Shown: positions 36,024 to 44,974, counted from the first letter of the stretch. The stretch is 56,941 nucleotides of DNA from Mycobacterium sp. E2479 (GCF_001667925.1 NZ_LZJR01000049.1:1-56941); one strand, 5' to 3'. The notes: generated by a model not told the origin, from the letters alone. Numbers and translations: made by a program.

Positions 36024-36401
36024 CTAAACCGCCTCGGACTGCTGCAGACGAATGACGGCAAGCGTCATGCGCAGCCGCGCCTCCTCTGGGCTACCGGCAT
36101 AGCCATTCAGCCAGCAGGTCAGCTTTGAGAGTATCGTCACCGGCATTGTCATTTGGTTAGACAGGATGGCGGTGAGGATACGCTTTATCGCGAGAAAACT
36201 CTCCCCGCAGCCTAATTCGACGAACACATTCGTGCGTTCGTAACCGGTCAGACACGAAGGCGCCGCGTCGACCAGTAACCATGCCATGTCGTCGTCCGAG
36301 ATGATCGGCGAGTCAGTCGTTGCGCGCGATTGCGCCAGCGAACCACGACTCGCGAAGTTCAGCGTGGTCGATGACCCCAATCGCGCAATGGCACGTTTCA
36401 T
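36024..36401 (-). CDS. Conserved mycobacterial hypothetical protein, 125 residues
   Basis: The start ATG at 36401 overlaps the stop of the small ORF 36398-36565 (ATGA). The body reads DDDMAWLLVDAAPSCLTGYERTNVFVELGCGESFLAIKRILTAI with a Trp-Cys segment (CWLNGYAGSPEEARLRMTLAVIRLQ) and looks helical and soluble. Similar short proteins occur in mycobacteria, to my recollection without function. It follows operator 8 and precedes the thiolase gene by 163 bp, so it may be in the same transcription unit. Confidence 0.7.
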   Translation of the reverse strand: MKRAIARLGSSTTLNFASRGSLAQSRATTDSPIISDDDMAWLLVDAAPSCLTGYERTNVFVELGCGESFLAIKRILTAILSNQMTMPVTILSKLTCWLNGYAGSPEEARLRMTLAVIRLQQSEAV

Positions 36402-36565
36402 GTCAGAAGCCACCGGTCTGCGCGGCGCGCCCTTGGGTTGCTCGGATAGGCGCCGGTAACCGCGACGTCGATCGATTCGGCGACACCGCGCTGAGCATGA
36501 CCACACGGACCTGAGGAGTTCAAGGCGCTACCGAGCACCATATTAATTTCGAAGCCTGTGGGCAT
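36398..36565 (-). CDS. Small leader ORF, 55 residues, coupled to next gene
   Basis: ATG 36565 follows AAGGGA by eight bases; the stop overlaps the next start by 4 bp. The initiation region (GGGAAGGGAACCAGGAC then A/GTG-CC) is almost identical to that of the holin-like gene at 45607, and both reading frames begin Met-Pro-x-Gly-Phe-Glu. The remaining residues resemble nothing known. It may be a translated leader that couples the hypothetical protein to operator 8, or the stub of a lost copy of the holin-like gene. Confidence 0.5.
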   Translation of the reverse strand: MPTGFEINMVLGSALNSSGPCGHAQRGVAESIDVAVTGAYPSNPRARRADRWLLT

Positions 36566-36659
36566 GTCCTGGTTCCCTTCCCGGTTTGCCTAGGCGACTG
36601 CTGGACCGCTGCGCTACAGCTGTGACGTGGTCCTCAGCCCGACGACATCTCTTTCCATG

Positions 36660-36717
36660 AGACTGCGCCCGCGTCGGGTGAATCGTCATCACCCCCACCG
36701 CCTGTTAGCCCGGGTGA
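36660..36717 (-). promoter_or_regulatory. Operator/promoter 8 of the GGGTGA regulon
   Basis: Minus orientation: TCACCCGGGCTA (36717-36706, one changed half), 11 nt, GGGTGA (36694-36689), 7 nt with ATGACG, TCACCC (36681-36676), 10 nt of ACGCGGG-type sequence, CAGTCT (36665-36660). The DNA from here to the leader ORF start matches the segment below operator 11. Confidence 0.82.
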
Positions 36718-36851
36718 ATTACCGTGATGCCTTCCCAGACGAGACGATTCGGGATCGCGCACAACCGGCGCCCACCCCCGGCTGAATGCAACACATGAAA
36801 CTAGAAGCGCGGTGCGTCACTTCCACTGCGCGGAAGGGACGCTGCTGATAC

Positions 36852-37091
36852 CTACCATTCCTCGGAGCGGAAGCGGCACAGCGGCAATCGCCTCGTGGCC
36901 ACCGGTGATTCTGCGGTGAGGCAGACACCCCCGAAATCGTGATGAAACACCGAGGTGCGCTGTTTGAATCGGTCAGCGACCTCAAACCCCATGGCCACCA
37001 ATAGCTCGGTGCGCTTGACGATGCCGATGGCGCGGATCACGACCGCCGGATCGCCGCTGAGCGTGTCCAATCGGATCGGGATCGTGACCAT
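36852..37091 (-). CDS. Small hypothetical protein, 79 residues
   Basis: The frame extends upstream without an ATG/GTG/TTG to near the end of the DUF417 gene, so ATG 37091 is the first normal start. Sequence TIPIRLDTLSGDPAVVIRAIGIVKRTELLVAMGFEVADRF looks like a folded protein that has lost its beginning; the preceding untranslated frame reads VLIAKCCVDILRANTPGSG and may belong to it. It may be truncated or use a non-standard start. It is in the direction of operator 9 behind DUF417. No family recognised. Confidence 0.4.
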   Translation of the reverse strand: MVTIPIRLDTLSGDPAVVIRAIGIVKRTELLVAMGFEVADRFKQRTSVFHHDFGGVCLTAESPVATRRLPLCRFRSEEW

Positions 37092-37171
37092 CTCATAGCT
37101 GCGGCGACCGGAGCCGGGGGTGTTGGCGCGGAGGATATCGACGCAACACTTGGCGATCAGGACATCTTGCC

Positions 37172-37687
37172 TCAGTACTTTTCGGCGAGCCTCGCCTGTC
37201 TGCGGGTTGCGTCAATCGCGTCCGCCAGCAGCCACAGCGCCAAGCCGAGGAGCGCAATGTCTTTCATCAAGAATTCCCCGTCGGCGGACAAAATGGGAAA
37301 ACCCCCAGCAGACGCCTCGCCGGTGCCGGGCGTCGTGATCATGAAGCTCAGCGTGGTCACGAAGAATAGCGAGGCGAATATGCCGCCCACCACGGACGCC
37401 TTCGGGTACCACGGCTTGACGGCTAGCAGTCCTGCGGTAATCAATTCTATCGATCCGTTCAATCGACCGAAGGCGTCGATGGATATGATGTGGTACATCC
37501 AACTCATGAATGGGCTATTGGCCACCCAATGTGAAATACCGTGGGATTCATAGTAAGTGAACTTCATGGCGCCGAACCAGGCCAGGACTATCACCAGACC
37601 ATACCGCGCGACCAGGGGCGCGATGCCGGTCGGTAAAGACTTTCCGGGGCCATCAGTCCTCATAACGGTGGCCTCATTCTGTGACAT
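37172..37687 (-). CDS. DUF417 (YkgB/RclC-like) membrane protein
   Basis: 171 residues, four predicted membrane helices. The conserved DUF417 block is visible: VLAWFGAMKFTYYESHGISHWVANSPFMSWMYH, cf. WxGxxKFxxYE and ANSPLMS in E. coli RclC/YkgB, then LNGSIELITAGLL, FFVTTLSFMITTPG and GEFLMKDIALLGLALWLLADA. RclC is part of the RclABC reactive-chlorine resistance system of E. coli. GGAGA precedes the ATG. It lies directly behind operator 9. The family assignment is solid; a hypochlorite-protective role here is inferred. Confidence 0.85.
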   Translation of the reverse strand: MSQNEATVMRTDGPGKSLPTGIAPLVARYGLVIVLAWFGAMKFTYYESHGISHWVANSPFMSWMYHIISIDAFGRLNGSIELITAGLLAVKPWYPKASVVGGIFASLFFVTTLSFMITTPGTGEASAGGFPILSADGEFLMKDIALLGLALWLLADAIDATRRQARLAEKY

Positions 37688-37819
37688 TGCTGTCTCCGTT
37701 CTGCGTGTGTCGTTTCACCGCATCGCCGCTGCCGAACTCACACTGCCTTCCTTGGCGGAGGGGTTCGGCGCCGAGACGGTGACCCAGGCGGTTTGCGGCC
37801 GCGGCTCAGGTCAGCGACC

Positions 37820-37877
37820 ACTATCGCTACGCAGCGGGTGAGTTGTCCTCATCCACGCGCGCAATTCACCCGGGTGA
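37820..37877 (-). promoter_or_regulatory. Operator/promoter 9 of the GGGTGA regulon
   Basis: Minus orientation: TCACCCGGGTGA (37877-37866), 11 nt, GGATGA (37854-37849), 7 nt with GGACAA, TCACCC (37841-37836), 10 nt, GATAGT (37825-37820). The hexamer and the TGGTCG after it are the same as at operator 6. Confidence 0.82.
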
Positions 37878-38073
37878 ACTCGGCCGGTACGCTCGCCGCT
37901 CGCCGCCCGGTCAGCATCGGGCCGCGGACGCCCCGGTTCTGCAGACGACTGCGGCCTGGAACGCAGACGACCTGCTCAGGCCGCATCGCCTCGTCGAATG
38001 TGCTCTTGATGAACAACTTCCATGAAGGGCCAGTCCTAGCTGGCGGTGGGGTAGCGGGGTTAACTCGGTCCGG

Positions 38074-39624
38074 TCATCCAACCTCGACGACACGATGCGC
38101 GGCACCCGCAAGGTGCGAGCGGTGGCGGTCGTGTATCGCGGCGATCACCGTGGCGTGCGGCAGCTCTTCTCGTATCAGGCCAAGCATTCGTTGTGCGGTG
38201 GATGCGTCCAGACCCTCTGTCGGTTCGTCGAGCAGCAGCAGGCGGGGCCGGGCCACCAGGGCACGTAATACCGCGAGGCGGCGCACCTCGCCGCCGGACA
38301 TGGCGCGTCCACCCTGGCCTACCGCGGTGTCGGGCGTGAGCTCGCCGAGACCCGCGTCACCCAGCAATCGGCGCATCTCGGCGTCGTCCAGGTCGCTGTC
38401 GCCGAGTCTGAGATTTTCCGCGACGGTTCCGCAGAACAGTGGCTCATCGGCTGCGACCAGGACGACAGCGCGGGCAGGAAGCTCGTGTGATGGCTGGCCG
38501 TCGAGCAAGATGTCATCGCTACGGTCCGAGATACGTTGAAGCAGAGTGCTTTTCCCTGATCCGGAACGACCTTGCACGATGACGGTCTCGCCCGGGTGCG
38601 CCGATATGCCGGTGGCCGGCATATCGATGCGCACCCCCGCCGTCCCGGCGTTAGAAGGCGCCGGCCGGTTTTCCCCCTTTGCTGGTGCAGCCAAAGCGAG
38701 CCTGGTTGCCGCAGCTGCCGATCCGGTCAGCTGCCGCAACTGACGGTGCGTGTCTGCGAATAGATCCACGGTGGCGATGGTCATCAGCAGAAGAAGCGTG
38801 GCCCTCGGCAGCGAAATTTCTGGTGTCATGAGCACAGCAACCACTACAACGAGTATCGTCGCCGCCTGGGCCACCGAGATGGCTGCCGCGGCCCACCGGT
38901 CGAAACGATCGGCGGCGGTGCGCTTTACGGCCGCAGACGCGATCCGGCCCGCCACCGTGGTGCGCACTTCGGCAATTGCGCCGAGTGAAACGAGTTCGTT
39001 GGCCGCCACCGTTGCCGCTATCAGCTGTGCGCGCGCCGCGCCGCGACTGCGGGCAACATCGGCGGCGAGGCGGCGTTGCCGCCGGCTGACATGTGTTTCC
39101 ATGGCGACGATCACCGCGGCTCCCGCCGCGAGGAGGGTTGCGGCGAGCGGGTTGATCGCCGCAACGACGGTCGTGCTGACGGCCACCGTCACCGCGTTCG
39201 CGGCAAGCGGCAGTACGGCGCCGGGCAATGCTTCGACCACCGCGTCGCCGTCGGCCATTGCGCGGTCGAGTAGCTCGCCGGATGCGAACCGCCGCTGCGC
39301 GGCGACTGGGAGCGCCGCGAGGTCGACGAACAGTCTGCGGCGCAGCCGAATCAGCCACTCCAGACTGATCGCGTGAGCGCTGAGCCGTTCGCCGTACCGC
39401 GCCAGGATTCGGGTAAGTGCAAATGTTCGCACACCGCCGCTGGGTGCATAGACCGAGAAGACAGTGGCCGAACCGGCGATCGCGCAGCTCGCAATCAATC
39501 CGCCCGACAGCGCGAGCAAGCCGACGGTCGCGCCCGAGGCGAGCAGCGACAGGATCGCCGTGGCCGCCAGGCGAGCGAGGGTCTTACCACCAAGTAGGCC
39601 CAAGTAGTCCCGCAGCGCTGTCAC
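38074..39624 (-). CDS. cydC: ABC transporter CydC (cytochrome bd assembly)
   Basis: 516 residues from the GTG at 39624, which overlaps the cydD stop by 4 bp (GTGA). The N-terminal half is a six-helix transmembrane domain. The ATPase has Walker A GRSGSGKST, signature MSGGEVRRLAVLRAL and Walker B LLLLDEPTEGLD, and a late His in AAIHDRH. With CydD it forms the heterodimeric transporter needed for heme insertion into bd oxidases. It is the last gene of the cydABDC operon behind operator 10. Confidence 0.9.
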   Translation of the reverse strand: MTALRDYLGLLGGKTLARLAATAILSLLASGATVGLLALSGGLIASCAIAGSATVFSVYAPSGGVRTFALTRILARYGERLSAHAISLEWLIRLRRRLFVDLAALPVAAQRRFASGELLDRAMADGDAVVEALPGAVLPLAANAVTVAVSTTVVAAINPLAATLLAAGAAVIVAMETHVSRRQRRLAADVARSRGAARAQLIAATVAANELVSLGAIAEVRTTVAGRIASAAVKRTAADRFDRWAAAAISVAQAATILVVVVAVLMTPEISLPRATLLLLMTIATVDLFADTHRQLRQLTGSAAAATRLALAAPAKGENRPAPSNAGTAGVRIDMPATGISAHPGETVIVQGRSGSGKSTLLQRISDRSDDILLDGQPSHELPARAVVLVAADEPLFCGTVAENLRLGDSDLDDAEMRRLLGDAGLGELTPDTAVGQGGRAMSGGEVRRLAVLRALVARPRLLLLDEPTEGLDASTAQRMLGLIREELPHATVIAAIHDRHRSHLAGAAHRVVEVG

Positions 39625-41297
39625 GACGGCACCGATTGACACGCTTGGGTCACCAGCAAATCCGCATCGACGATCTCCCATTGCTGATCGGCGATCTCGG
39701 CAACTGCAGGCGAATGAGTGGCGATCAACACCGTACGACCGCGGGCCGCCTCGACCAGCGTGTCGACCAGTGCCGCTTCACTTTCGGCGTCCAAGTGCGC
39801 GGTCGGTTCGTCGAGCAACCACAGGCCCGCGTCGCGCAGCAAGGCGCGTGCAATGGCCACCCGCTGCGCCTCGCCGGTCGACACCCCCCAGCCGCGTTCA
39901 CCGATCGGGGCATCAAATCCAGTTGGTAGCCGAGCGAGCAACGTGCCCAACCCGGCCCGCTCGGCAGCATCCCACAACGCTGCTGGGCGGGCGTCGGCGC
40001 TGCCGAGCCGCAGGTTGTCGGCAAGCGTTGCGGGCAGGATCACGGTTTGCTGCCCGATCCAGCTCGCCGCTCCGGGCTGCGGACGCCGCCCGTCGATTTG
40101 CACCAGTCCGGATGCGGGTTGGATCAGCCCGCCCACCGCGGCGAGCAGTGTCGATTTACCCGCGCCGGACCGGCCCCGCACCACCACGCTGGTCCCGGCC
40201 GGGATGACCGCATCCACGGAATCCAAAACGGGCGCCGCGCCATATCGCACACAGATCCCAGCCAACGTCACTCGTGGCGCGTGACGAATCACGTTCGCTC
40301 TCATGGGCGTTTTCGACGCGCTCAATTCAGCCAGTGCTGCGACCGCGGCGACCGCTTGTTCCCGCGCATGGTGGGCGGAGCCGAGGTCGCGTAGCGGGGC
40401 GAAATAGGCTGGTGCCAGCATCAAGACGAACAGGGCCCGTCCGAAAGTCAGAGCGCCGGAGCCGGGGATGTGGACATATCCGAGCAGGGTGAAGCCGCAA
40501 TAGATCGCGGTGATCGCGACGCCGAGGGTGATCACCACGTCGAGCACCGCACCGGCCACAAGTGCGCGGCGCAGCACGGTCATGGTCGCCCGGTTGAGGT
40601 CGCGGCCGGCTTTGGTGATAGACCTTTGCTCCGCCGGTATGGCGCCTAGCGTGCTGAGCGTGGGCAGACCGCGAAAACGGTCCAACAGCCGCGCGGACAA
40701 GGCTCTGGTGGCAGCTAGTTGGCGTGCCGCCGCGTCGTGGGTGGCCAGCCCGACCATCCGCACGTTGACGGGGATGATCGGGGTTGCGGCGGCCAGCAAC
40801 ACTGCCACCGGCCAATGCGCGACCGCAGCGGTGATCAGGATTACCGCGCAGCACCATGGCGTGGCGCGACGTGCCGGCGTGAAATGGGCATGATGCTCAC
40901 CGATCTGGCTGGCCAACTCGACCGCCCGGTGTGCCGGCGCTGTCGGGTCCGACATGCTTGCGCCGAGATCTCGGTCGAGGACTGCAGTGGCGACCGCGGC
41001 GGTGACGGCCGCACCACCGGCGTCGGCGTGACTGCGCGCCCAGGTCTCGCATGCGACCCGGGCGATCGCGACGCCGAAAAAGAGCGCCACCCCAGCCCAT
41101 AACCCGTTTCGTCCGTCACCGCGGTACGCCGCGGCGACGACGGCGACGAAAGTTGCCCATTGTGAGACCAAGAGAGCGGACGCGACCGCTTTGGCGAGGG
41201 TGGCCCGGCGAAAGTCGGCGTGGCCCGGCGCACCCAGTTGGTGCATCCGAATGTGTTGGGCCTGGCCGATTTCGGCCACGGCGTCGCTATTCGGCAT
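39621..41297 (-). CDS. cydD: ABC transporter CydD (cytochrome bd assembly)
   Basis: 558 residues. Transmembrane domain in the first 330 residues; ATPase with Walker A RGRSGAGKST, a degenerate signature VSTGEAQRVAIARALL and Walker B LWLLDEPTAHLD, then ATHSPAV as H-loop. The start overlaps the cydB end by 11 bp, which supports translational coupling. Partner of CydC. The changed signature motif suggests asymmetry of the two ATP sites. Confidence 0.9.
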   Translation of the reverse strand: MPNSDAVAEIGQAQHIRMHQLGAPGHADFRRATLAKAVASALLVSQWATFVAVVAAAYRGDGRNGLWAGVALFFGVAIARVACETWARSHADAGGAAVTAAVATAVLDRDLGASMSDPTAPAHRAVELASQIGEHHAHFTPARRATPWCCAVILITAAVAHWPVAVLLAAATPIIPVNVRMVGLATHDAAARQLAATRALSARLLDRFRGLPTLSTLGAIPAEQRSITKAGRDLNRATMTVLRRALVAGAVLDVVITLGVAITAIYCGFTLLGYVHIPGSGALTFGRALFVLMLAPAYFAPLRDLGSAHHAREQAVAAVAALAELSASKTPMRANVIRHAPRVTLAGICVRYGAAPVLDSVDAVIPAGTSVVVRGRSGAGKSTLLAAVGGLIQPASGLVQIDGRRPQPGAASWIGQQTVILPATLADNLRLGSADARPAALWDAAERAGLGTLLARLPTGFDAPIGERGWGVSTGEAQRVAIARALLRDAGLWLLDEPTAHLDAESEAALVDTLVEAARGRTVLIATHSPAVAEIADQQWEIVDADLLVTQACQSVPS

Positions 41298-42549
41298 CGG
41301 CGTGCCGCAACTCGTCGCGCAACCACACCACGGCTCCGCCGATGACGATCAACACCAGCGCGACGAGGGTTATGACGAGGCCGGTCGGGGTTTTGCTAAA
41401 GACCCCGACGCTGACTGCGGCAATCAGCACCCCGACAACGATCCACATGAGATTTGCGGCCCAGCGCAGCATTTTCGGTCTCTGCCTGGGATGCCGTCCA
41501 GGCTGAGCCGGACTGTAGGACGCCGTCGAGGCGACGCGGCCCGATCCGGCCAGGGCCACAGTGGCCGACGGTTCGCGGTACTTCCCCCGGAAGACCCGAT
41601 GTGCGTACCAGCTGAAAAACAGCAAGACCGGAAGACTAAGGGTCGACGCGATCATCAGGAAGTTCAGTGTGCCCGCCGGCGCCTTGGCCTGATCCACGGT
41701 GAGGCCGGGCGGCAGCGCAGTCGGGTAATACAGCAATGCCAGCGCCACCAAGCCGAATGCTTCGGCTGCAACGATCCCGATCATGGGACGCTCGTCAGGG
41801 CGACGGCCGAACGCCCACAGCGATGTGGTGAGACCTGCCAGCGCCATTACCGCGGCGATAGCGGCAAGCACGTTCGCCGCCGTACCCGCCGCACCGATGC
41901 GCACCGGTGTCAATGGCACCAACAGTGCCGCGCAAGCGAGCGTGAGGATGCCGGTAGCCCGGGTGAGCAGACGGCCCAGCGACGCAGCCCGGGCCCGCAA
42001 ATTGCCGGTGGTCTTCAGCTGGACGTACGCCGCGCCGGCGGCGCAGTACATCACGACCGTGGTGACACCCGTCAGCAAGGCATAGCTGGTCATGAAATCG
42101 AAAGTGCCGCCGGAGAATTGACCGTCGTTGACGGCGATCCCGCTAAGTGCCCCGCCGATCGTTACACCTTGTGCGAACGCCGCAACCAGCGATCCCACGC
42201 CGAACGCCAAGCCCCACCCTCGGGGCACGCCGACCGTGTCGGATACCCTCTCGATTGCTGCGCCGCGAAACACCAGCGCCAGCAGCATCACGACGATCGG
42301 CACGTACAGCGCGGGCAGTGCGGCGCCATAGGCGGTGGGTAGGCCCCCGAAAAGCGTTACCCCGAAAAGGATCAGCCACGTCTCGTTGCCATCCCATGCG
42401 GTCGCCACCACCTCGATCAGTTCACGGCGGGTATTGACGTCCCGTTCGGTGAGGAACAGCATCCCGATGCCGAGGTCGTATCCATCCAGCACCACGTACA
42501 TGCCCAGGCAGAACACGAGCACCAAGCAAAACGAAATCGTTGCGGCCAT
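41287..42549 (-). CDS. cydB: Cytochrome bd-type ubiquinol oxidase subunit II
   Basis: 420 residues with about nine membrane helices. Typical CydB features are YVVLDGYDLGIGMLF, TAWDGNETWLILFGVTLFGGLPTAYG and VFRGAAIE. The ATG at 42549 overlaps the cydA stop (TGATG). About residues 335-365 form a hydrophilic segment before the last helices (PAQPGRHPRQRPKMLRW). Makes the bd oxidase with CydA. Confidence 0.92.
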   Translation of the reverse strand: MAATISFCLVLVFCLGMYVVLDGYDLGIGMLFLTERDVNTRRELIEVVATAWDGNETWLILFGVTLFGGLPTAYGAALPALYVPIVVMLLALVFRGAAIERVSDTVGVPRGWGLAFGVGSLVAAFAQGVTIGGALSGIAVNDGQFSGGTFDFMTSYALLTGVTTVVMYCAAGAAYVQLKTTGNLRARAASLGRLLTRATGILTLACAALLVPLTPVRIGAAGTAANVLAAIAAVMALAGLTTSLWAFGRRPDERPMIGIVAAEAFGLVALALLYYPTALPPGLTVDQAKAPAGTLNFLMIASTLSLPVLLFFSWYAHRVFRGKYREPSATVALAGSGRVASTASYSPAQPGRHPRQRPKMLRWAANLMWIVVGVLIAAVSVGVFSKTPTGLVITLVALVLIVIGGAVVWLRDELRHADAE

Positions 42550-43925
42550 CACGCCTCCACGGCGGCGATATCGTCGGCGATGGACGCTGAACCTGGTGGC
42601 CCGATCTCCAGATCGTGCGGGTCAGGTCCCCGCCGCACCGTCCGCACCACATAGATGATCCAGGCGCCGAACAGCGCCAGATACAAGACCAGGAAAGTGA
42701 AGAACGAGGCGAGGACCGCGGGTGAGGCGATAAGGGAGACGCCCTGATCGGTGCGCAGCATCCCGTACACGAGGTAGGGCTGGCGTCCCGTTTCGGCCGT
42801 CACCCACCCACCGATGATGGCAACGACACCCAGCGGTGTCAGCCACAGCATCAACCGGTGAAACCAGCGCGCGATGAACAGCCGGCCTCGCAGCCGCAGC
42901 ACTACGCTGGTGATCGCGGCGAACAGCATGACAGTGGCGGCGTAGAACATCACCCGGAATCCCCAGAACACCGACCAGCTATTGGGCTGTCGATCCCGGG
43001 GAATCTGGTGTTGGCCGGGCAACGGTGTGTGGCCAGACAGGTCGCCGCTGATCATGCTGCCCATCTTGGGGACGCTGATCTGCATTCGGTTGCGCTGATG
43101 TGGCTGGTCAGGAATCACGATCAGGTTGTAGCCGGTGTTGGTCGAATCCCAATCGCCCTCGAACGCAGCGAACTTCGCCAACTGGTGGTCTTCATCCATG
43201 AAACTGACTTTGTCGCCGTAGAAGAACTGGACAGGGATGAGCAGCGCAAGAACTCCCAGCGCGATGGAAAACGTGCGCCGAGCGAACTCGTCGTGTCGCC
43301 GGTTGATGAGGTAATAGGCCGCGATTCCGCCGACAAACAGGGCGGCCGAGATGATCACGGCCAACAGCATGTGCGGGAAGCGCAATGAGAACGACGGGTT
43401 GAAGATGATCGACCACCAGTTGTCGGGCACGAACCGACCGTGGTCCCTGCGGTAACCGGCCGGGGTCTGCATCCAGGAATTGGCGGCCAGGATCCAAAGG
43501 GTCGACAACACCGTGCCCAGTGCAACCATGCAGCACGACACGAACATCGTTCGCGGTTTGACTCGACCGTCGCCATAAAGCATCACGCCGATGAACGCGG
43601 CTTCGACGAAGAACGCGCTCACCACCTCCATGCCGATGATCGGCCCCAAGACGGGCCCGGTGGCGCTGGCGAAACGCCCCCAGTTCAAACCCAACTCGAA
43701 GGTGATCACGGTTCCGCTGACCACCCCCAGCCCGAACCCCACCGCGAATATTCGCTTCCAGAACCGAAAGATCTGCAAGTAAATGACCTGACCGGTGCGA
43801 AGGTGCAGACCATAAACGACCGTCAAGAACACCGACAAGCCGACCGTGATGGCGGGGAACGTCATGTGGAAGACGATCGTGATGACGAACTGCCATCGGG
43901 ACACATCTAGAAGGGTTGGCGACAC
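42549..43925 (-). CDS. cydA: Cytochrome bd oxidase subunit I, cyanide-insensitive (CioA) type
   Basis: 458 residues from the GTG at 43925, preferred because AAGGGGGC lies seven bases upstream. It oxidises menaquinol and reduces O2 without proton pumping. Helix I has the b595 His in FHMTFPAITVG; HMLLAVII holds a b558 His, RVMFYAAT the Met ligand. GRQPYLVYGMLRT replaces the usual GRQPW. The sequence follows the CioA subgroup (FGLGVVSGTVITFELGLNWG, ILAANSWMQTPAGYR) and differs strongly from M. tuberculosis CydA as I remember it, so this is probably a second bd oxidase. First gene of the operon behind operator 10. Confidence 0.9.
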   Translation of the reverse strand: MSPTLLDVSRWQFVITIVFHMTFPAITVGLSVFLTVVYGLHLRTGQVIYLQIFRFWKRIFAVGFGLGVVSGTVITFELGLNWGRFASATGPVLGPIIGMEVVSAFFVEAAFIGVMLYGDGRVKPRTMFVSCCMVALGTVLSTLWILAANSWMQTPAGYRRDHGRFVPDNWWSIIFNPSFSLRFPHMLLAVIISAALFVGGIAAYYLINRRHDEFARRTFSIALGVLALLIPVQFFYGDKVSFMDEDHQLAKFAAFEGDWDSTNTGYNLIVIPDQPHQRNRMQISVPKMGSMISGDLSGHTPLPGQHQIPRDRQPNSWSVFWGFRVMFYAATVMLFAAITSVVLRLRGRLFIARWFHRLMLWLTPLGVVAIIGGWVTAETGRQPYLVYGMLRTDQGVSLIASPAVLASFFTFLVLYLALFGAWIIYVVRTVRRGPDPHDLEIGPPGSASIADDIAAVEA

Positions 43926-44020
43926 TGTTTGCGCCCCCTTGAATCGATCTCGGGCACCCGGCAATCACCTTCCGTAGGCGTGGCCGCTAATCGGAGACGC
44001 GGCGACGCATAACTTGTCAA

Positions 44021-44096
44021 TGGTGGCCCTGGCCGCGGTGTCAGAAAATCGGCAGCCAAGCTGCCCACCGGGCGAGGTCGCCTATGCCTTCGTGGG
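44021..44096 (-). pseudogene. Thiolase gene fragment in the cydA leader
   Basis: About 76 bp match the thiolase gene at 35611-35690 with few changes; the minus strand reads HEGIGDLARWAAW where the gene has HEGMGDVARWAAL. No other thiolase sequence is present. It lies between operator 10 and cydA, inside the predicted 5' untranslated region. Confidence 0.7.
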
Positions 44097-44106
44097 CAGA
44101 TTTATG

Positions 44107-44164
44107 ACGCTGCCCCCGCGTGGGGTGAATTGTCATCACCCCAATTGTCTGCTCGCCCGGGTGA
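44107..44164 (-). promoter_or_regulatory. Operator/promoter 10 of the GGGTGA regulon
   Basis: Minus orientation: TCACCCGGGCGA (44164-44153), 11 nt, GGGTGA (44141-44136), 7 nt with ATGACA, TCACCC (44128-44123), 10 nt, CAGCGT (44112-44107). It lies exactly 70 bp after the LuxR-tail fragment stop, the same distance as operator 11 from the intact MalT-like gene. Points to cydABDC. Confidence 0.83.
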
Positions 44165-44233
44165 TTGATGTGAGGCGCTCTCGACGCGAAAATTCGTGAC
44201 CGACCACATCTGGCGGGGGTGCGGGCAGGCGAA

Positions 44234-44412
44234 TTACAACAGGCCGAGTTCTGCACCCGGCTGACCGCGGCGCTGCAGTGCTCGACGCGGCGCTTGCGGT
44301 ACACCCGCGCGTTGGTGGCTCTTTACGGTATTGAGCGAGACGTATAGCCGGCCGGCGATCTCACGTCGCGATAACCGGGTCGCGAGAAGGCGAAGAACCT
44401 CAAGCTTCGTTT
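44234..44412 (-). pseudogene. Duplicated 3' end of the MalT-like regulator
   Basis: The minus strand encodes LEVLRLLATRLSRREIAGRLYVSLNTVKSHQRA, nearly the HTH of the gene at 45825, then a frameshift, and ends GLL-stop exactly like the parent. Everything upstream of the HTH is missing. It was copied together with the operator next to it. Confidence 0.85.
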
Positions 44413-44662
44413 GGCCGGATCCCGGCCGAAGCTCCTCGACACCGATCTTCGGCGTGTCTCTGGACGACCGCACTCATTGGGAGCCTCTCTGGGCTGCTTC
44501 TACGGCCCTCGAAAACGGTTGGCACAATGCGGGACGCTGCACCCGTAAGGATTATCGACACAGACAGAAATGCGCGACATGTTGCAGGACAAGATGATAA
44601 CAACTGCGCGGATGTTGCGGTTCGGACGTCCCTGGACATCACTGTCGAGGGCTCAGTTGTGA

Positions 44663-44974
44663 TCAGCGAGTGCGCGGAAGCGTCCGACTACCTGGGTGCG
44701 CGGCGTCCCACTGCGCATCGATGCGGGTCACGCGGCGATTCTCCATGACGAACCACAGCGTTCCGGCGACCGCGGCGAGAACGGCGATGAGCACCGTGGT
44801 GGAAAGCCATTCGTAATGCCGGTAGGCAGCGGTTGCCGCCGTGCTGATCAGCGCGACCGTCGCTACGACCAGCAGGATCAACCCCGGCCAGAAAAAGTTG
44901 TCCTTCATCGTAATACCCGCGTGCGGTTGCGTGGTCCGGGAGTGATCCGTCGGATCGTCATGAGTGTCTCCCAT
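44663..44974 (-). CDS. usfY: UsfY-like small membrane protein
   Basis: 103 residues. The start MGDTHDDPTDHSRTTQP matches the beginning of mycobacterial UsfY (MGDTYxDPxDHxRTT), encoded near sigF. Two membrane helices follow (FFWPGLILLVVATVALISTAATAAY and STTVLIAVLAAVAGTLWFVM), then a basic tail with DAQWDAAHPGSR. GGAAGGAGC precedes ATG 44974. The function of UsfY is not established. It is downstream of the holin-like gene on the same strand and may share operator 11. Confidence 0.8.
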   Translation of the reverse strand: MGDTHDDPTDHSRTTQPHAGITMKDNFFWPGLILLVVATVALISTAATAAYRHYEWLSTTVLIAVLAAVAGTLWFVMENRRVTRIDAQWDAAHPGSRTLPRTR

